A stretch of 50,285 nucleotides of DNA from JBCBWG01 sp039186015 (GTDB lineage: Bacteria > Pseudomonadota > Alphaproteobacteria > Rhizobiales > Hyphomicrobiaceae), in the NCBI GenBank assembly GCA_039186015.1, contig JBCDAH010000011.1, forward strand, positions 1 to 50,285. Direction: 5' to 3'. Positions within the stretch are counted from its first letter, which is position 1; every line of letters starts with the position of its first letter. The notes below the pieces were generated by a model. The model had not been told where the DNA came from and did not search any database. It worked only from the letters and a program-made list of their open reading frames with translations. Below are positions 25,001 through 40,000 of the stretch, piece after piece. The position numbers and the translations under genes are program-made.

Positions 25001-28000
25001 TTCCGTGACGTCGCTGGCGACATTGATGGTATCGTGCCCCATCCCGCCGATCACGCGCGTGAGTGTTTCGCTGCGTGTTGACCGGACAAACAAATCATCG
25101 TCACCGCCGGCACCATCAACCTCACGTAGCTCTTCGCCACCGGCCAATGTGACGCTGATGCCGGCGCCGTCCACGCGATCAGCGGTGATCGCGAATGCGT
25201 CATCTGCCTCCGTGCCCAACACGACGACTTTGTCGAAGCCGGCGCCGCCACTGACCGCAACAGGTCCGTTGATATTGTATCTGTGCTCGGCCGCTGTCGA
25301 CAGCGCCGTGGCCGGGTCCAGCTGGAACGCGCGCAAAACGAACGCGTCATTGCCGGTCTCGCCTTCGAGTTCAAGCTCTCCCTGGTTGGCGTAGACGGTA
25401 AACGTGTCGTCACCATCACCACCCAGGGCCCGCAGCGGCTGGCTGTTGCCACCACTGAGTTCCGCCGTTTCTCCGGTCAGCGGATCGATAAGAACTGTGG
25501 TTGTCTCGAACTGGTCCTGTGCAGCGAGATTAGCGTTGCCGTTACGCCGGCTTTCGTAGAGTTGGCCGATCTGGAACGTGTCATCGCCCGCGCCACCGTC
25601 GAGCGTTGCGGCAACAGTTGCCCCATCGACCGCGAAGACATCGTTTCCGCCGCGACCGTGAACGGTGAGCTGTCCGGTAATTCCTGCATCATAATTGATC
25701 CGTGCAGTCTCTTGCGGGCGATCACCAGGCGCGCCGGTCGATGTCTGAGCCTGGGCCAGATCACCATAGATGAGCGATACGGCGCCGGGCGTGTTGGCAT
25801 CCGGCTCCCCGTCGATCGCTTGCATTGCGCGCAGCAGGAAGATGTCATCACTCGGCTGGCTAGCATCGCCATCGACGCCGTAGATATCAAGCGTATTCCG
25901 TCCGTCACCGGGTGCGCCGGAGTCTAGGACGTTGACCACATAATCACCGCGCTCGGTTGCAGCACTACCGGCCGTGAACACGTAGTACGCATCTTTGTCG
26001 CCTTGCCCATCCAGCTTCAGGGCATAGCGTTCGATCGTGTTTCCGACGATCCTGTTTGTGCTTGCAAGTTCGACAACCAGGAAGACGTCTTCACCATCAT
26101 CAACGTCCGCATTCGCCGGGCGCGTGTCGACAGCGCTGCCAAACGCGCGCGCCGGACCTTCGAACGTCGTGCCGACGAACTGGAACGTGTCGTCGTCGTT
26201 GTTGCCGAAGAAACTGACGGGGTTGTCTTTCGGGCTTTCGCCCACGGCAACGCCGGAGGCAAACCGGCCCTGGATTTTCATTGACGTTCCGAGGCCGGCA
26301 TCGGCGTCATTGTGATCGCCGCGGAACGTTATGGTTGTACCCGCGACGACTTGTGAGCCGGCGTCGGTTGTCACGTCGTCGCCAACTAACACGGTCACCG
26401 ACGAGCCGGCGACAATCTGGCCAAGTGCCCGCGCATGACCGGCGCCAATGCCTTCACGTGCACCCTCGCCGAATACCGTGTCGAGCGCGTAACCGTTCGC
26501 GCCTGCGCCGAGCAGACGGAAGTCCTCGCCAGTTGACGTTGCGCCGGCAGCACCGGTGACGTCCGGTACGATGAGACGAACTTCGCCCCCTGCTTCAACA
26601 ACCAGGACGTTGAGAACGCCCTCGGTTTCCGTAACGTCGATGTCACCTTCCGCTTTGGCATTGACACGCCCGGTGGCCTGGTGCGGCACGCCCTGTAAGG
26701 CGGACGAATTGATATCGAAGCTGTTCGCGTGCGAACCGATGCTGCCGGTTCGAGAGACAAGATCGATGTTGGTTCCAACAGCGTTCGCATCTGCGGTGTT
26801 GGCGACATCAACGATGGAGCTATCGGCCGCAAGGGCGACATCCGCCTCCTGCGAAACCACAACCCCGACCTGGAAGTCCCCGTTGACTTCATCGAGGTAG
26901 ATGCCGTCGCGCGCTGTGGCATCGACCGTGTCCCCATGAGTCGACGCGCCGTCTATGGTCGCGGCCCCATCAATCTCCAGAAACGCGTCCGGTCCCGCGC
27001 CAATGCCGCCGCCGTGCGTGGTCAGCACAATGCTGCGACCGATGACATCGGCTGCAGGATCTGCGTTTGCAATCTCGGGGTCCAGAGTATCCGGCACTTC
27101 GATGATGGAGCCGGCTGCGGCTGTCAACGCGACGTCGGATTGGGTGGACGCTACGCGGGAGATCCGCATATCGCCGTCACTTTCCGTCAGCGTGATTGTT
27201 CCACTGGTCTCGACCGTCAACGCACCGGTATCGAGGTCCGTGAAGCCCGCGATGTTCACATGCCTGTTGGGTAATGTGACATGGGCCTCGGCCGCCACAA
27301 TCGTGATGTTGCGGCCAGCCGAGACGCCAGGCGCAGCAACCGGTTGTCCTGAAGTCGTCTGCAAGGATTCAAAGTTGTAGGTCGTCTCGACAAATGTGCG
27401 AGCGGTTCCCGTGGCCGCAGTAAGCGGCACCGTCGGGGGTGACCCGTCGGGTCGGAATTGTGTCTCGAAGGTCGAGACGTTCGACCCCGTTTGCGGATCG
27501 GTGACCGCATTCAGATCGTTCTGAATATAGTTTGTCGTCTCGTTCAGAGTTACGGCAACGCCGGTGACCACGATGCCGTTTGGTGTTTCGGCCACGCCGG
27601 ATCGCAGCAGAATGTCCGCATCCCGTCCGGCATCGATGGTGTCGACTTGGATTGTGGTGTCGGCCGAATTGTCCCAACGACGAAACACGCCCATGAGGTC
27701 GAGGAAGATGTCTTCTGCGGCCGTGGCCGAGGCAACAGCGTCGCCGCTCGCGTCGCTCTCGACCAGGTCGACTGCGATCCGCCCGCCCGGTGAGCCGATG
27801 GACCCCACGGTTGACCCAAGCTCAAGCTCGTTCGTGACAATCAAATGGGTGCGCAGCTTGAAGGCTTCACCCGGCAACCTGTGTGAGCTGTATCCGTCAC
27901 GCCCATAGGTGGTCAGAATTTCACCGCGCTCAGAAATCACGCGCGTTGATCCGGTCGCGTTTAAGATCGTGCCATCGAGGCGGAGAGTGTTCTCGCCTGG

Positions 28001-31000
28001 CGCCTGCGCGTGCATGCGGTTGGCGATCAGGACATCCGTCGCCATCGCGTCATAACCAATCTGGAAGTCCATTGTCAGATTGGCGATGTCCGCGGTCCTG
28101 GTGTCGACCCGCGGTACGGGCGTATCAGCCGTCGCGAAGGTCGTGATGTCGCGGACGATCAAATCGTGGATCGAGTAGTTCTCGATCTGCACGCCCGCCA
28201 TCGTGGTCGAGAACGTAAACGTTCCGATGTCGTCGGCCGTGCCGACCTCGTCAAGAATATCGAGTTTCCACGCCGCATAGAGACCATTCTGGATCCCGTC
28301 GTCAGCGTCGAACAGGATCTTGCCGCCACCTGATGGCGCGATATCATCGACGTAGATCTGCCGGTCGTCGGTGAACTGGTCGCCCTCGCCGTAAATGTTG
28401 CCAAGATCGTCTTTCACCGTCACGCCCTGCGCGGTCACGATGGTGCCCGTCTCGTCAATGATCAACGTCGGATTGACGCCGGCCCCGACCACGATGTCCG
28501 CATCCCAGAAGACGGCTTCCAACCGCGTTGACTGATCTCTTTCGTTCTCCTTTTTGATCATCGCCTTGGCCTTGGCGTCGGGATCAAAGATTGCGAACGT
28601 GTCTTCCCGGTTTTCGGCAATGACGCGCAAGGCATAACCGTCGCGTTCGTCTGCGCTGGCCTGCACCACGATCGGCCGGCCAGTGGCGTCGCGGTCGAGC
28701 TTGCTGGCTCCACCGGCGCCGGCGGTCACGGTCGCACCAGCCGTTGCCTCGACGATATTGTTTAAATGACCGCCAATGCGGGCCACCGCGTCCGATCTTG
28801 GAACGTTGCCGACAATCAGCGCGAAGATGTTCGGAATGCCGTAAACCCGCGTCAACGTGTCGGCGAATACACCGATGGCCGTGTGCTGTGCAATCACGTC
28901 GACGCCTCCGAGGCCGACGATGTCCGCGCCGGTATCGATCAGCACCTTGGCGTCGGATTTCAGCACGGCCCTGGACGTCGCGTCCGCCTCGACAAGGAAC
29001 CCGTTGCCGGTCGCATCTGCGTTGGAATGAACCTCTACGTCGTTGACACGCGCTGCCAGTTCAACAAAGCGTGCTTTAAGCCCAGCTTCGGCACCGACAT
29101 CGACGACAACATGCGACGTAACGAACGTTCCATCGCGATCGGGCAGGTTCGACTCAGAGACGCCGGAAAGCGAGAGGTTGTAGGCATAAGCATGCGACCG
29201 CAAATCGCTATCATGGAAGATGGCTTGAACATGTGCAGATCCGCCAGCTTCAATATCGGCGCTCTGCGCGAGAACAGCTTTCGTGTTGTGAATAAAGTCC
29301 AGGCCATCGTAGGCCTGAAAGAGTTCGAGGCCGCCACCGCCGCGCGATCGCGCGTTGGAACTCCCGTTCGCTGAGATTTCAGCGAGGAGAATGAAATCCC
29401 CGCCGGCACGAATGACGGTGCGCTCACCAATCATCGCGACCGTGTTTATGCCGTCGTCCAAGCCATCATCGTGGTCGTCGGTATTGGCCGTCAGATCAAT
29501 CCGCGACCGCGCAATACCATAGTTGCCGATGCCGCCGGTGCCGGTTTTGGCCAATGCACTTGCGGAGAGGTGCGTATTCGCGATCACGGCGACGTCATTT
29601 GTCGCCGTCACGACTGAATCTTGAGCAAGCTGAGCCAAGACGGAGACGTTTACTTTGGAAGCAGCTTCCGTGATCTTGACACCGGCCAGGTTACCGGACG
29701 AGCCGACGGCTCTTGCCCCGGTTTTCCCATCTCCGGCGACCGGATTGGCATCGCTCAACGCAGTGCCGTTGCCATCGAGAATGCGGTGGACCTCACTGTC
29801 GCCGTGATCCGTGTCCTGGAGGTCGAGATAGAACGCTTGCGTGCCGGTGCCACCCGTCGCGAAGTCCACATAGCGGGCGCTGAATTGATGCTCGACCAGC
29901 GTCAGGCCGGCGGCGTCAAGACCGGTGACCACATTGGCTCCGTCCAGCGTCGTCGAAAGCTGGAAGGTGTCGCCGGACACGTTGGTCACATAGTAGGTCT
30001 GACCGGCGATAAGACCCTTGATTGGTGCCTGCGTTACGTCGGTCAGATAGTGGGCGCCGTCGACCTCTCGCGAGAAGTCCAGGGCGATGACTTGTCCACC
30101 CTCGGTGTTCAGAAGTTGGATCGTGTGATCGCCTTCGACGTGGACGATATAGGTCTGACCGTCAACGAGCTGCCGATCGCCCTGCGTGGACAATGTGCCG
30201 CCGATTGCCGCCGACGTGCCAATCTCAACCCGCCCTGCCGTGTTCGTGTCATCCAGTGCCGTTGCCCGCGTGGTATAGAGTTCGATAGTGTGTTCATCGA
30301 CGACGCGGACAAAATAATCCTGATTTTCCGCCAGCACCGGTCCGTTGCCCGTGAAGCGAACGCGGTCACCCGTAACGAACCCGTGGCCGGTGACTTCGAA
30401 ACTATTGGTGTTCGCGTCAACGCCGGTGATCGTCCCGACGGTATCGTTGAGATAAATCGCCTGATCTGTGGCCGTGTACACGACCACGTCGCCGCTCGTG
30501 TAACCGTGATCGGGAACATAGAGGTTGTCGGCATCGGTGTCGCTGACCAACGCGTCATCGCTAGTATCGTCCGTACCTTTCGTGTCGATCCGGAAGTCTC
30601 CGGCGCCGATCGCTTTCTGTGCGTCCGCCGGCGGTGTGTACGTGACCGACTGACCGTTCTCGAACTCGTGGCCACGCATGGTGATCGTACCATCGGCATC
30701 GACTGCAGTCGCCGCACCTTCGTATCCGTCCGCTGTGTCCGGAGAGATCAATTTGATCGTGAACTCGTCGATGACCATGACGGTGAATTGGGTCGTGTCG
30801 GACAGAGCCGCTGACACGCCGCCGTCCTGGGTCGTGATCGCCGAACCGGCCGGATCGTGGCTGTAGTAAATCGTGTCGCCGTCAACAAACCCGTGTTCTG
30901 TCGCAAATACGATCTGGTCTTTGTCGGCGTCGACGAACACATCATCCGACGCAATGCCCAGGCGGAATGTGTCCGCGTCATCAACAATGGCCGTATACAC

Positions 31001-34000
31001 GCGCCCGCTCGTCAGGCCTGCAATTGCATCTGCGCCGTTCGAATCGTAGCTGACCGTATCGCCCGTGGTCAGGCCGTGGTTTTCGATCCTGAGCGTATTC
31101 GCCGTGCCATCGATATCGTCCTTCGCGAGGACATCGTCAAACGTCACAGCTGCGCCATCGCCGAATTTGGCTTCGACGACCACATCGCCGGCAATGATAT
31201 CGGCGTGAGAGCCGATCTGGCTGAGAATGTTTGGCGTGGTGCCGCCGTTGGTTACGGTGGCTCTTGCTACTGAGACGCCAGCAGTTATGCCTCCGGCGTC
31301 GACACCGATCGCTTCGGCATCGCTTTCCGATTGCTCATTGGCAACAACCTCGATCGTGCCTGCAACATCGACAATCAACGCACCGGCGCCGGCATCATCC
31401 GAGAGCACGTTACCCAGGCGCGCCTCGTTACGCGGTGTCACGGTTGCCTTGGCCGTGTTGACTTCGCTGGCAAAGACACCACCTGTCGCGGCCTTCGCAT
31501 AGGCATCTGCGAGATTGGACCCGACGGACTGTATGGTCAGATCACCATCACGCACGGTCACACGCGTCGTCTCATCTTCGCTCGACCCAATGAACGCGAG
31601 ACTTGTGCCCGTGACATTGGCCTCGGCAAAGACAGCGCCGACAACCACGCCGCCCACACCGACCGACTTGACCTCTGCGGTTGCGGCGGTGTCGAGATCG
31701 CTCAGGACCGCGACGCCGTTGTCCGCGACAATCGCCGAGCCGGCCGCAATGGACGCTTCCGAACTCCGGTCAACATTCACCTTCGCTTCGGCCCCGTTTC
31801 CGGAGGCGATCGCTCCACCGTAGGGCGCGGCGATGACTTCGGCCCCGACTGTCGCCTTTGACGTAACGCTGAGGCGGCCGGCCTGAATATTCGCACCGCC
31901 TGCTGAATTACCGTTGCGGCTGACACCCACTTTTGCAGACGTAGAGCCGGCAATGCGTACATCCGCCACGGCCACCGCGACCGCGCCCGCACCGGCGAAG
32001 GCGAGGCTCAAGATCTCGGTCTCGATGTTCGATATCGATTCCGCCGCGAACATGGCAAGACCATCAACGACGACGGTTGCATCCGCCGCAACACGAGTCT
32101 CAACGGATGTCTTATCGGCGATGTTCACAAATCCGCTGACAGCTGCAGCTGCCGAGCCAGCGCCTAGCGGGATCACCATTTGGCTGCTATTGCCGTGCGG
32201 TGCGACGGATACCATTCCGTTGGCCGCAACCGAAATCTGACCAACGGTCAACTCGGAGTCCGTCGCTGACCCAACGATCGCGCGATCGCCTACACTGGCG
32301 CGCGTCGTTCCACTGGCCTCATAAGCGGCGCGTGTAAACGCGCCTCCAACAACGCCGGAAATGCTGCCGGTATAGGCGCCGATCTTGGCTTCAGTTGCAG
32401 TGTCGGCCATTGCATCGACGCTTCGGAAGCCGCCGATCGTTGTTGTTGCCTGGCCGCTTGTGCCGTCTATCGTGTCGCCCAACAACACGCTGACATCACT
32501 GGAATCCTGGATAGACACGCCATTTCCGGCAGCCTGAATGAACGCCCCTACGCCACCGACGTACGCGATGGTATCGACATCACGGTATGAGGTTGCGTCG
32601 ATGTGGAAGTCGCCGATGTCGGGATTGGTGCCGCGAATGGTGGCACCGGGTAAGACGGCAGCCGCGACATCGGCATCGATATTGATGACGGCAACGCTCG
32701 CACCGAAACCGGCACCGCTGAGGTTCGCCTGCCCGGCCTGCCCGGCAAAGTCCATGTCGTCATGTGCGTCGATATCGACATGGAGCGTCTCCATCAGCGT
32801 ATCGCCGCCAATCGTCGCGCTTGTGCCGTCGCTAACTGGTGGGACGCTGACACTCTCTGTAATTGCGCTATCCAATGCGTCGGCAACGGTATCAATGGCG
32901 ACGCCGTACCCGACGGGCGAAGCGGATAGCCGGACTTCCGTCCTGCCCGGGACGACTTCAGTCGGGTCGATCGTAAAGTCGATGGCAATACCGGCCGCCG
33001 CGTCTTCAGCCGTTGCGGCCAGTTTGATCTCTGTCTCGCTGAGCGACGGATCAATCGTGTGATCGATCACGTAGTACGCCTGACCGCTTTCCAGGCCCGT
33101 TAGCGGGTCTCCGTTCTCCGCGTGGTAGTAGATCTTGTGTCCGGCAGCGAAACCGTGATCGGCGCCAAGATTGAAGCTGTCGTTGCCCGCGTCGATACCC
33201 GGTGCAGTTCCCGTGTTGTCAAATGAGAAGGCGGGCGTGGTATCGATGTCTTGCTCAAGCGTATCGATAATGCCCATCAGGCCGTCGCGGGCGAGGTCGA
33301 TCACGTCTTGGTCGTCGAGCGTATCGTCGTCTGGATTGAGGGTTAACGCGTTGTACTGCTGATTGTCCGCCTCGTAGACGTCGGAAACGTTACCCCCGAT
33401 GGTGTAGACGAGGACGCTGCCCTGTGCAGTGGCGCCGCCGACGCTCCCGGCAAGCGCATTGGCGTCGATTTCGCGGTGAGACAGTGCGTTGACATCGACT
33501 GTATCGGTTGCCTTGACATCTGCGTTATCAATCACGGCCAGCGTATCGTTGCGGACGACACCGACGGTGATCCCGGCACCAACGGCTGCCAAGCCACCCG
33601 TGATCGAGCCGGCCACGACGTCATGCACGAATCGGTTTGATGCCGAGACGTTGACCGAGACCGCGTCGCTCATGCCAGCGGAGTTCGTTGGCAGGTTCGC
33701 GTCTTGATTGATCTCGACCTTGCGACCTGCGCCACCAATGGCCGCGACCGTATCACTGTCGACCACGTCAACGGCAATTCCGGCCGCAATCCCGGCAACA
33801 CCGCTCAATCCGCCTGAAACAGCATACGTTGTCAGTTGCGCGCTGGAGCGCGCGTCAACGATGACGCCCTTCGCCGTGCCGTGATCTGACGCGCTTCCGG
33901 CACCGCCAACAGTTGTGAACGCGCCACTGCTATGGATGTCGCCGGTGAGGACGTTTGAGCCGCCGCTACCATTTGGCATGGCGATATCACGCAAGCCGAG

Positions 34001-37000
34001 CGCGTTAACACGGGCGCCGTCGGTAATCAACGCTTCCGTCGACTTCTCGATATGGGTGACGCCGATGCCCAGGCCAATTCCGACGCCCTTGCCGATCGCA
34101 CCGCCAATTGCGCCACCAATCGCGAAGGTCTCAGTGTCGTCTTCCGCCGAAACGACGACATTGCCGTCGGCCTTAACCTGAACTTCGCCGGCGATGAGCG
34201 CACGGGTTGTCGTATCGACCACGACGGCCGAGGCTGAACCCGCGGCGGCCACTTTCCCTGCGACGGCAACACCAGCGGCAACGCCGACGAACTTGGACTC
34301 AGCATCCGCGAGAACCGTGACGTCGTTCTTCGCGTTGACAATGGTCTCGTAACCGGAGCTGCCACCGTCGATCCATGCCTCGGTCGCCCCTTGCAGGACG
34401 GGCACGGACAACGCGGCGCTTACACTTGTCTTGCCGGATACGGCCAATCCGCCACCGACAACGATGCTGTCATAGCTGCGCGCAGCAACCACTGTAACGG
34501 ACTGATTGTCGGACGCGAGATTGCCCGGCTTATCATTGTCGGCATTGATTTGCGCACCGGCATCGATGTGCGCCCGCGTATCAATGGTGTGGACCGCGAC
34601 ACCGCCGGCGACACTGCCACTGGTCGAGTTGCTTGCGGCTGCCGCACCGCCGCTGACACTGTAGGAATCATGCGATACGGCAGATACCGCGACGCCATAG
34701 ACCAGCTGTTTCTCGGGTGTCTTCGTGACGGCGGTTGCCATGCCGGGGTCCACGCCCTCGACTTGCGCAACACCGACATGAACCACCGGCATGAGCGTGT
34801 GCGCCGTTTCGGGCGCGGCACCCGTATCGAGAAACGTAAGGGCCTGGCCCGCTTCGGCATCCTCGCGCGATGCGGCAAGTTGAATGCGGGATGGATCGGC
34901 CGGATCGGCTATGGCAAAGTAACGCGCGCCACTTGTCAGGAACGTGCCACGCTGAAGCGTGACCGTTTCGGTCGTTGATGACGATAATGTCGACGTTGCC
35001 GCTGTTAACGTGATGACGTTATCCGTTGCGCCATCAATCGATGCGATTTCGTAGGTTCCCGCGTTCGGTCCGCTACCGATATAGATCAGGTCGCCGTCAT
35101 CAAACCCGGCGTCGCGGAAGCTGAGCCCATCCGCCAGTGTCAGAGTGTCCTGCGCGCTGCTATTGGTCGCGAATGTGATCGCGCCAGTCAGGAGACCATC
35201 GCCGGGTTTCGCGCTGTCATCCAATACGGCCAATGGTGCGCCTGACACGATATAGACGATGTCGTCTCCGGTCTTGAAGCCGTGACCGCCGTCGATCCAG
35301 ATGGTGTGAGATGCACCGTTAATGAAGCCCGCGTCGGCGGTCGTGAACGATTCGGTTTCCGCCTCGCTCCCGTCGTTCGAGCCAGCGTCTGTTGCAGTGA
35401 ATGCACCGGTGTTGACGGCAATGCCCGCGCCGCGACCGAGCGCTTCGACACTGGTATTTAATCCGATATAGGCTTCGGTCGTCTTGTTGACCGTGCCAAC
35501 CGATGCCGCCACGCCAACACCGGTGCCAGAACTACCGATCGCAGCGGCGACGGCGCCGGCAACCACATCGCTATCGGCGCCGGCCTCGGCGGAGACGACA
35601 ACATGCCCTTGAGCCGACACGTCCGCTTTGGACTTGATTGCGGCTTCGGTTCTGAGGTTGAGAACTTGCACACCGGCGGCGGGCGCGACGGCGACCGGCT
35701 TGTAATTGGGTCCGCTTGCTGCGACTGCCGACAGCGACGCAGAGACCGAGACCAAGCGGTCGTTCGCTGTGGCGTCGACGATAACCGAGCCGTGGGCCGT
35801 GATCGGCGTCGCTTTCGTCGAGCCCCCGATGTAAGCCTCTGTTGTGCGTGTGACCGAACTCACATCAATGCCGGCGACGCCAATGGCATTCAGACTGCTA
35901 TTGGCCAATACAGCGACATCGCCCAACGACGTCACGCTGCCGCTCCGCTCGGACGGCGTTTGCCGGCCGTCACCGATGTAGGCGCGCGTCGTGTCGTCGA
36001 CCACGGTGACGGAGGGGAAGATACCAACCGTGACACCGTCGCCGGAGATTGCCCCCGACACGCCGAGTGTCAGCAGATTTTGGTTAGACCGGGCTTCGAC
36101 AACGACACCTTTGCGCGCGTTACCGTCAACATCCGTCATTGTGCTGCCACGAGCAAATGCGGTGATCTCAGCGCCGCGATCAATATAGGCTTCCGTGCGA
36201 TTGACGACGGTCGTTTGCGGAACCGCGACGCCAACCGCCGTATTGGCGGCGATACCGACGCCTCCGGCCAAAGTGATGATTCCGCTCGTGTTCTCGGCGC
36301 GGACGTGCACATTGCCGTCCGCCGTCACTCGTGTCGCGCGATCAGTGTCGCTATCCATGTCGATGGCGGCGATCACCGAATTATTGATCACGTTGATCGC
36401 AACAGAGCCGCCGATCGCGACCTTGTCCGCCCCGGCAAGGCCAATCGCAGAACTGCGGCTGGTTGCGTTTTCGAGTGCCGCGACGACAACGTCGCCACCA
36501 TTATCCGTGGTGACGTCAGCTCCCTGGATACGGGCGATAACCGTGTTTGAAATCGTGTTGAAGCCGACGGCGGCGCCAACTCCGGTGCCGCCAGTGGCCA
36601 GAGCTGCGCCGCCCGTGACGGCGTTGATGTCCGCATCGTCTTTCGCGCGAACCGTAACAGAACCGTCGGCATTGATGACTGAGCCGCCAATGATCTCCGC
36701 TTCGATGCGGTTATGGATGGTGTTGGCCGATGCGCTGGCGCCAATCGCACGACCATCACCCAACGCACCGCCAATCGCGAGGGATGAGATCTTGCCGTCG
36801 ATTGATCCATCACCGCCTGTCGACTGCGAATACAGACCAACCGCGCCATCTGATGTCGTCACGTTTGAATTGTCGATGGCGGCATACGTGCGGACAATGG
36901 ACTCGTTCCAGCCAAGTGCGGCACCGTATGCGTTCGACTGGGTGCCGCCCCCTAAGCCACCCGCAAAGGCTTGGAGGACCGAGTCGTCGGACGCGAGCAG

Positions 37001-40000
37001 CGTGATATCCTTGGCAACGCTCACGTCTGCGTTGCGGATGATCGCTTCGACCGGTGTACTCGTGTCATCCGAGACCGCGTCCGGGTCCGTCGAGATAACG
37101 TTGATCGCAATTGTGCCTGCGGCAAGCGTTCCACCACCGCTCCCCGCACCGGCCTGGACCCCGGCACTGACACCAATTGCACGAATGGCATTGTCGTTGA
37201 TGGCCTGGACGCTTAGGCCGCCGTCTTTGGTGACAAGCTTCGTGCGGGCCTCCGTACCAAAGATACCGGCGCGGGTCGTGTTGGAGATCTGATTGTAGGC
37301 GAAGGCGCCAGCAGCACCGACATTACCGGAAAACGCCAGGCCGCCCGTGAGCGCGAAGATTTCAGCTGAGTTCGTTGCGAGAAGCGAAATGTCGCCTGCA
37401 ATCTCGATATCAGCGCTGTCGACATAGGCTTCCGTTGTGTCGGACATCCTGTTGACCGCAACCGAGCCGGCAATCGCTTTGCCCTGCTGTCCCGTATTGA
37501 CCGATGGCGCAACCGAGAACGCATACAGCCCACCGTCACGCTCCGCCGAAATCAGGAATTCGGTTTGTTCATTCTCGTCGACGTCACTCCGCAGCTTCGC
37601 GCCCTTCACGTAGGCCTGCGTTGTCGCGTCGATCTCGTTGTAGCCGACTGTGCCGGCCATCGTTGTGGCGGACGTGCCATAAGCCTGATTGAGCGCCGTG
37701 AACGGTGCGTTGATTGCCGCTCCGCCGACGAGCGAGATGACGTCGGTACCGTTTCGCGCCGTGACCTTGACGTGGCCGACATGGTTTGGCTGTGCCGAAT
37801 TCAGATTGATGTAGGCCTGCGTCGTATCCTTGATGATGTTGATGCCAATCGCGCCAGCCGCAGCCGTGTCAAAATTCGGTATTGGCGCGAGAGCGGCCCC
37901 CGGAGGAGCAGCCACCCCCGCTGCAGGGGCTAGCGCAGCCGCCGGAGGCACAACCGCCGGCGGAGCAGGCGCTGCGGGCCAATCGTTGAAGACGACGCCT
38001 GCGATCGCAAATGGGGCGTACGTCCCGGAGTTCTCTGCCGCGACCGTGAGATCGCCGATGTCCATGCGTGCGACACCGGTCGGCGTTTTGTCTCCGTCGG
38101 CCGGATCAGCCCCGACAAACGCAACCGTATCGCGTTCGACGTCGTTGACGACAACGCTGGCGCCAACGCCTGTTGACTCTGACAGGACGACGGAACCCAC
38201 GACCTGCACCTGTGTGTTGTCATTGTTGGCCGTGATCGAGACGTCGCCACCGCCCGTCACAATCACGCCGCCGTAGGCGTCGGACATCAGCCCGGCGTGA
38301 GTGGTGCTGTTCTGGTCCAATCCGACGCCTGCGCCCGCAATGCCCATGCGCTTGCTGAACGCGCCGGCCTGACCAACCACAACGCGAAGGATCTCTTCTT
38401 CGGCGTTGATCACGAGCGCGCCGTCCACCCCGACATGTATGCGCGCGTCGGGCTCAATCACAGCCCTCGTCGTGTTATCGATTGTTGTCGCCGTTATCGC
38501 GGTTCCGACACCAGCGTCACTGCCGCGCGCGTAGATGTCGACAATGCTGCCACCCCAGAATTTGTTCTTGATGTTCTCAAGGTAGGCGCTTCCAGTGAAG
38601 GGCCCGCCACCTTGTCCGGTCTTGTCAAATTCGGATATCAGACCAGAGACAAACGGCAAATCGCTCGCCGTGATTTTTCCGTCTCCAGAAATTTCCACCT
38701 GCTTCATGATCGTTTCTGCGTTCACAGAAACAGATTGGGTGTGAGAGCGATACGCTTGGTCTTGATTGATTTTCGCACCGCCGCGCACGATCGCTTGAGC
38801 GGAATTGTCGTAGTTCGTAATGATGAATGAGCCGGCAACAGTATCCGCATCCGGTGCGGTATCCGGCTTTGTTTTCGCCGCAGCACGGGCCCAGGTGTTT
38901 GTCAGTTTTGTCGCAACACCTAGGGTGGCGTCCAGAAACGGCAAGATCGCGTTCTGTCCTCGTTCCTGGACGTCTGTGAAGCTGGTTAAATACTCAAGCG
39001 GAGTCGATAGGAACGGGTATTCGACTTCTGCATCGAGCACGACATCGTGCTTTGCATCCACCGAGGCTGTCGAGCCGATAATGGCCTCGGCGTTGTTGTC
39101 GTACAGCGCGATTGCGATTGCCAGCGAAACACTGAGCCCGTCCTGACTCTTCGACAAATAGCTCTGAACGTAAGACGAGACCTCTTGTTCGATGTTCGAT
39201 GTGATTTCCACATCGCGTCCGGACTGAAGCACAGGTGCACTGTTCGGGTCCTCTCCGACAACGGCCCGAACGTCGTGATCGACCAGATTGATACCCACTC
39301 CTCCGGCGACACGAAACTGGCCATGAAGCGCATCCGGACCAAACACCGGGCTACCGATGAAGTTCGTCGGCAGAAGGTTTGATGTATTTCCAAAGGCTGA
39401 CAAGATAGTCAGTCCGTAGTCAGCGGCCCATCTGGCATTCTTGAGATCGTAGGGATGATACGGCTCACCGTAGGGTCGACTGATCAGACGATTTTCCGAC
39501 TCCAGATTTGCGTGGACGCCGATACCAGTCGCGCGGTTTTTAGATGTCAACTGATGATCGCCACCCACACCCTGCGACGTCAGATCGATGGCCTGCGTTG
39601 TAATGGTCTCAGCATAGTCCTCAACAAGTCGATAGGTATGATCATCAATCTTGACGACGTAGTAGGCTTGGCCGTGTTCCAACCCGCCAATCTCGGCATC
39701 GTTCAATCGCTGAACTGTAAGTGTTTGAACAGCGTCAGGGCCGATGATGTCGAAGCTCAGCGCGATGGCACCATCGCCCGTTCGGGACGACAGATCCACA
39801 ACCTCACCGGTTGCCGGATCAACAAGCTGAAAGGTATCCGCGTCGATCAAACGAACTGTGTAGGATGTCGCACCGTCAATTCCGCCGCCCACCTGATCGC
39901 GTTCGGCGTAGCTTGTGAAGACGGTCTGACCATCCTTAAACCCGTGCCCTTCCAACGAAATGGCGTCCGCTGTGACGTCGATGGCGCCAATCTGCGCTTC

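Noticed and set aside
29621..30814. A 397-codon + strand open frame within the giant gene
   Set aside because: Its translation is arginine/aspartate/valine-rich without motifs, and the opposite strand encodes coherent module repeats. It is a shadow frame.
35603..36550. A 315-codon + strand open frame within the giant gene
   Set aside because: Same reason: composition biased by the repeats of the real gene, and no start context.
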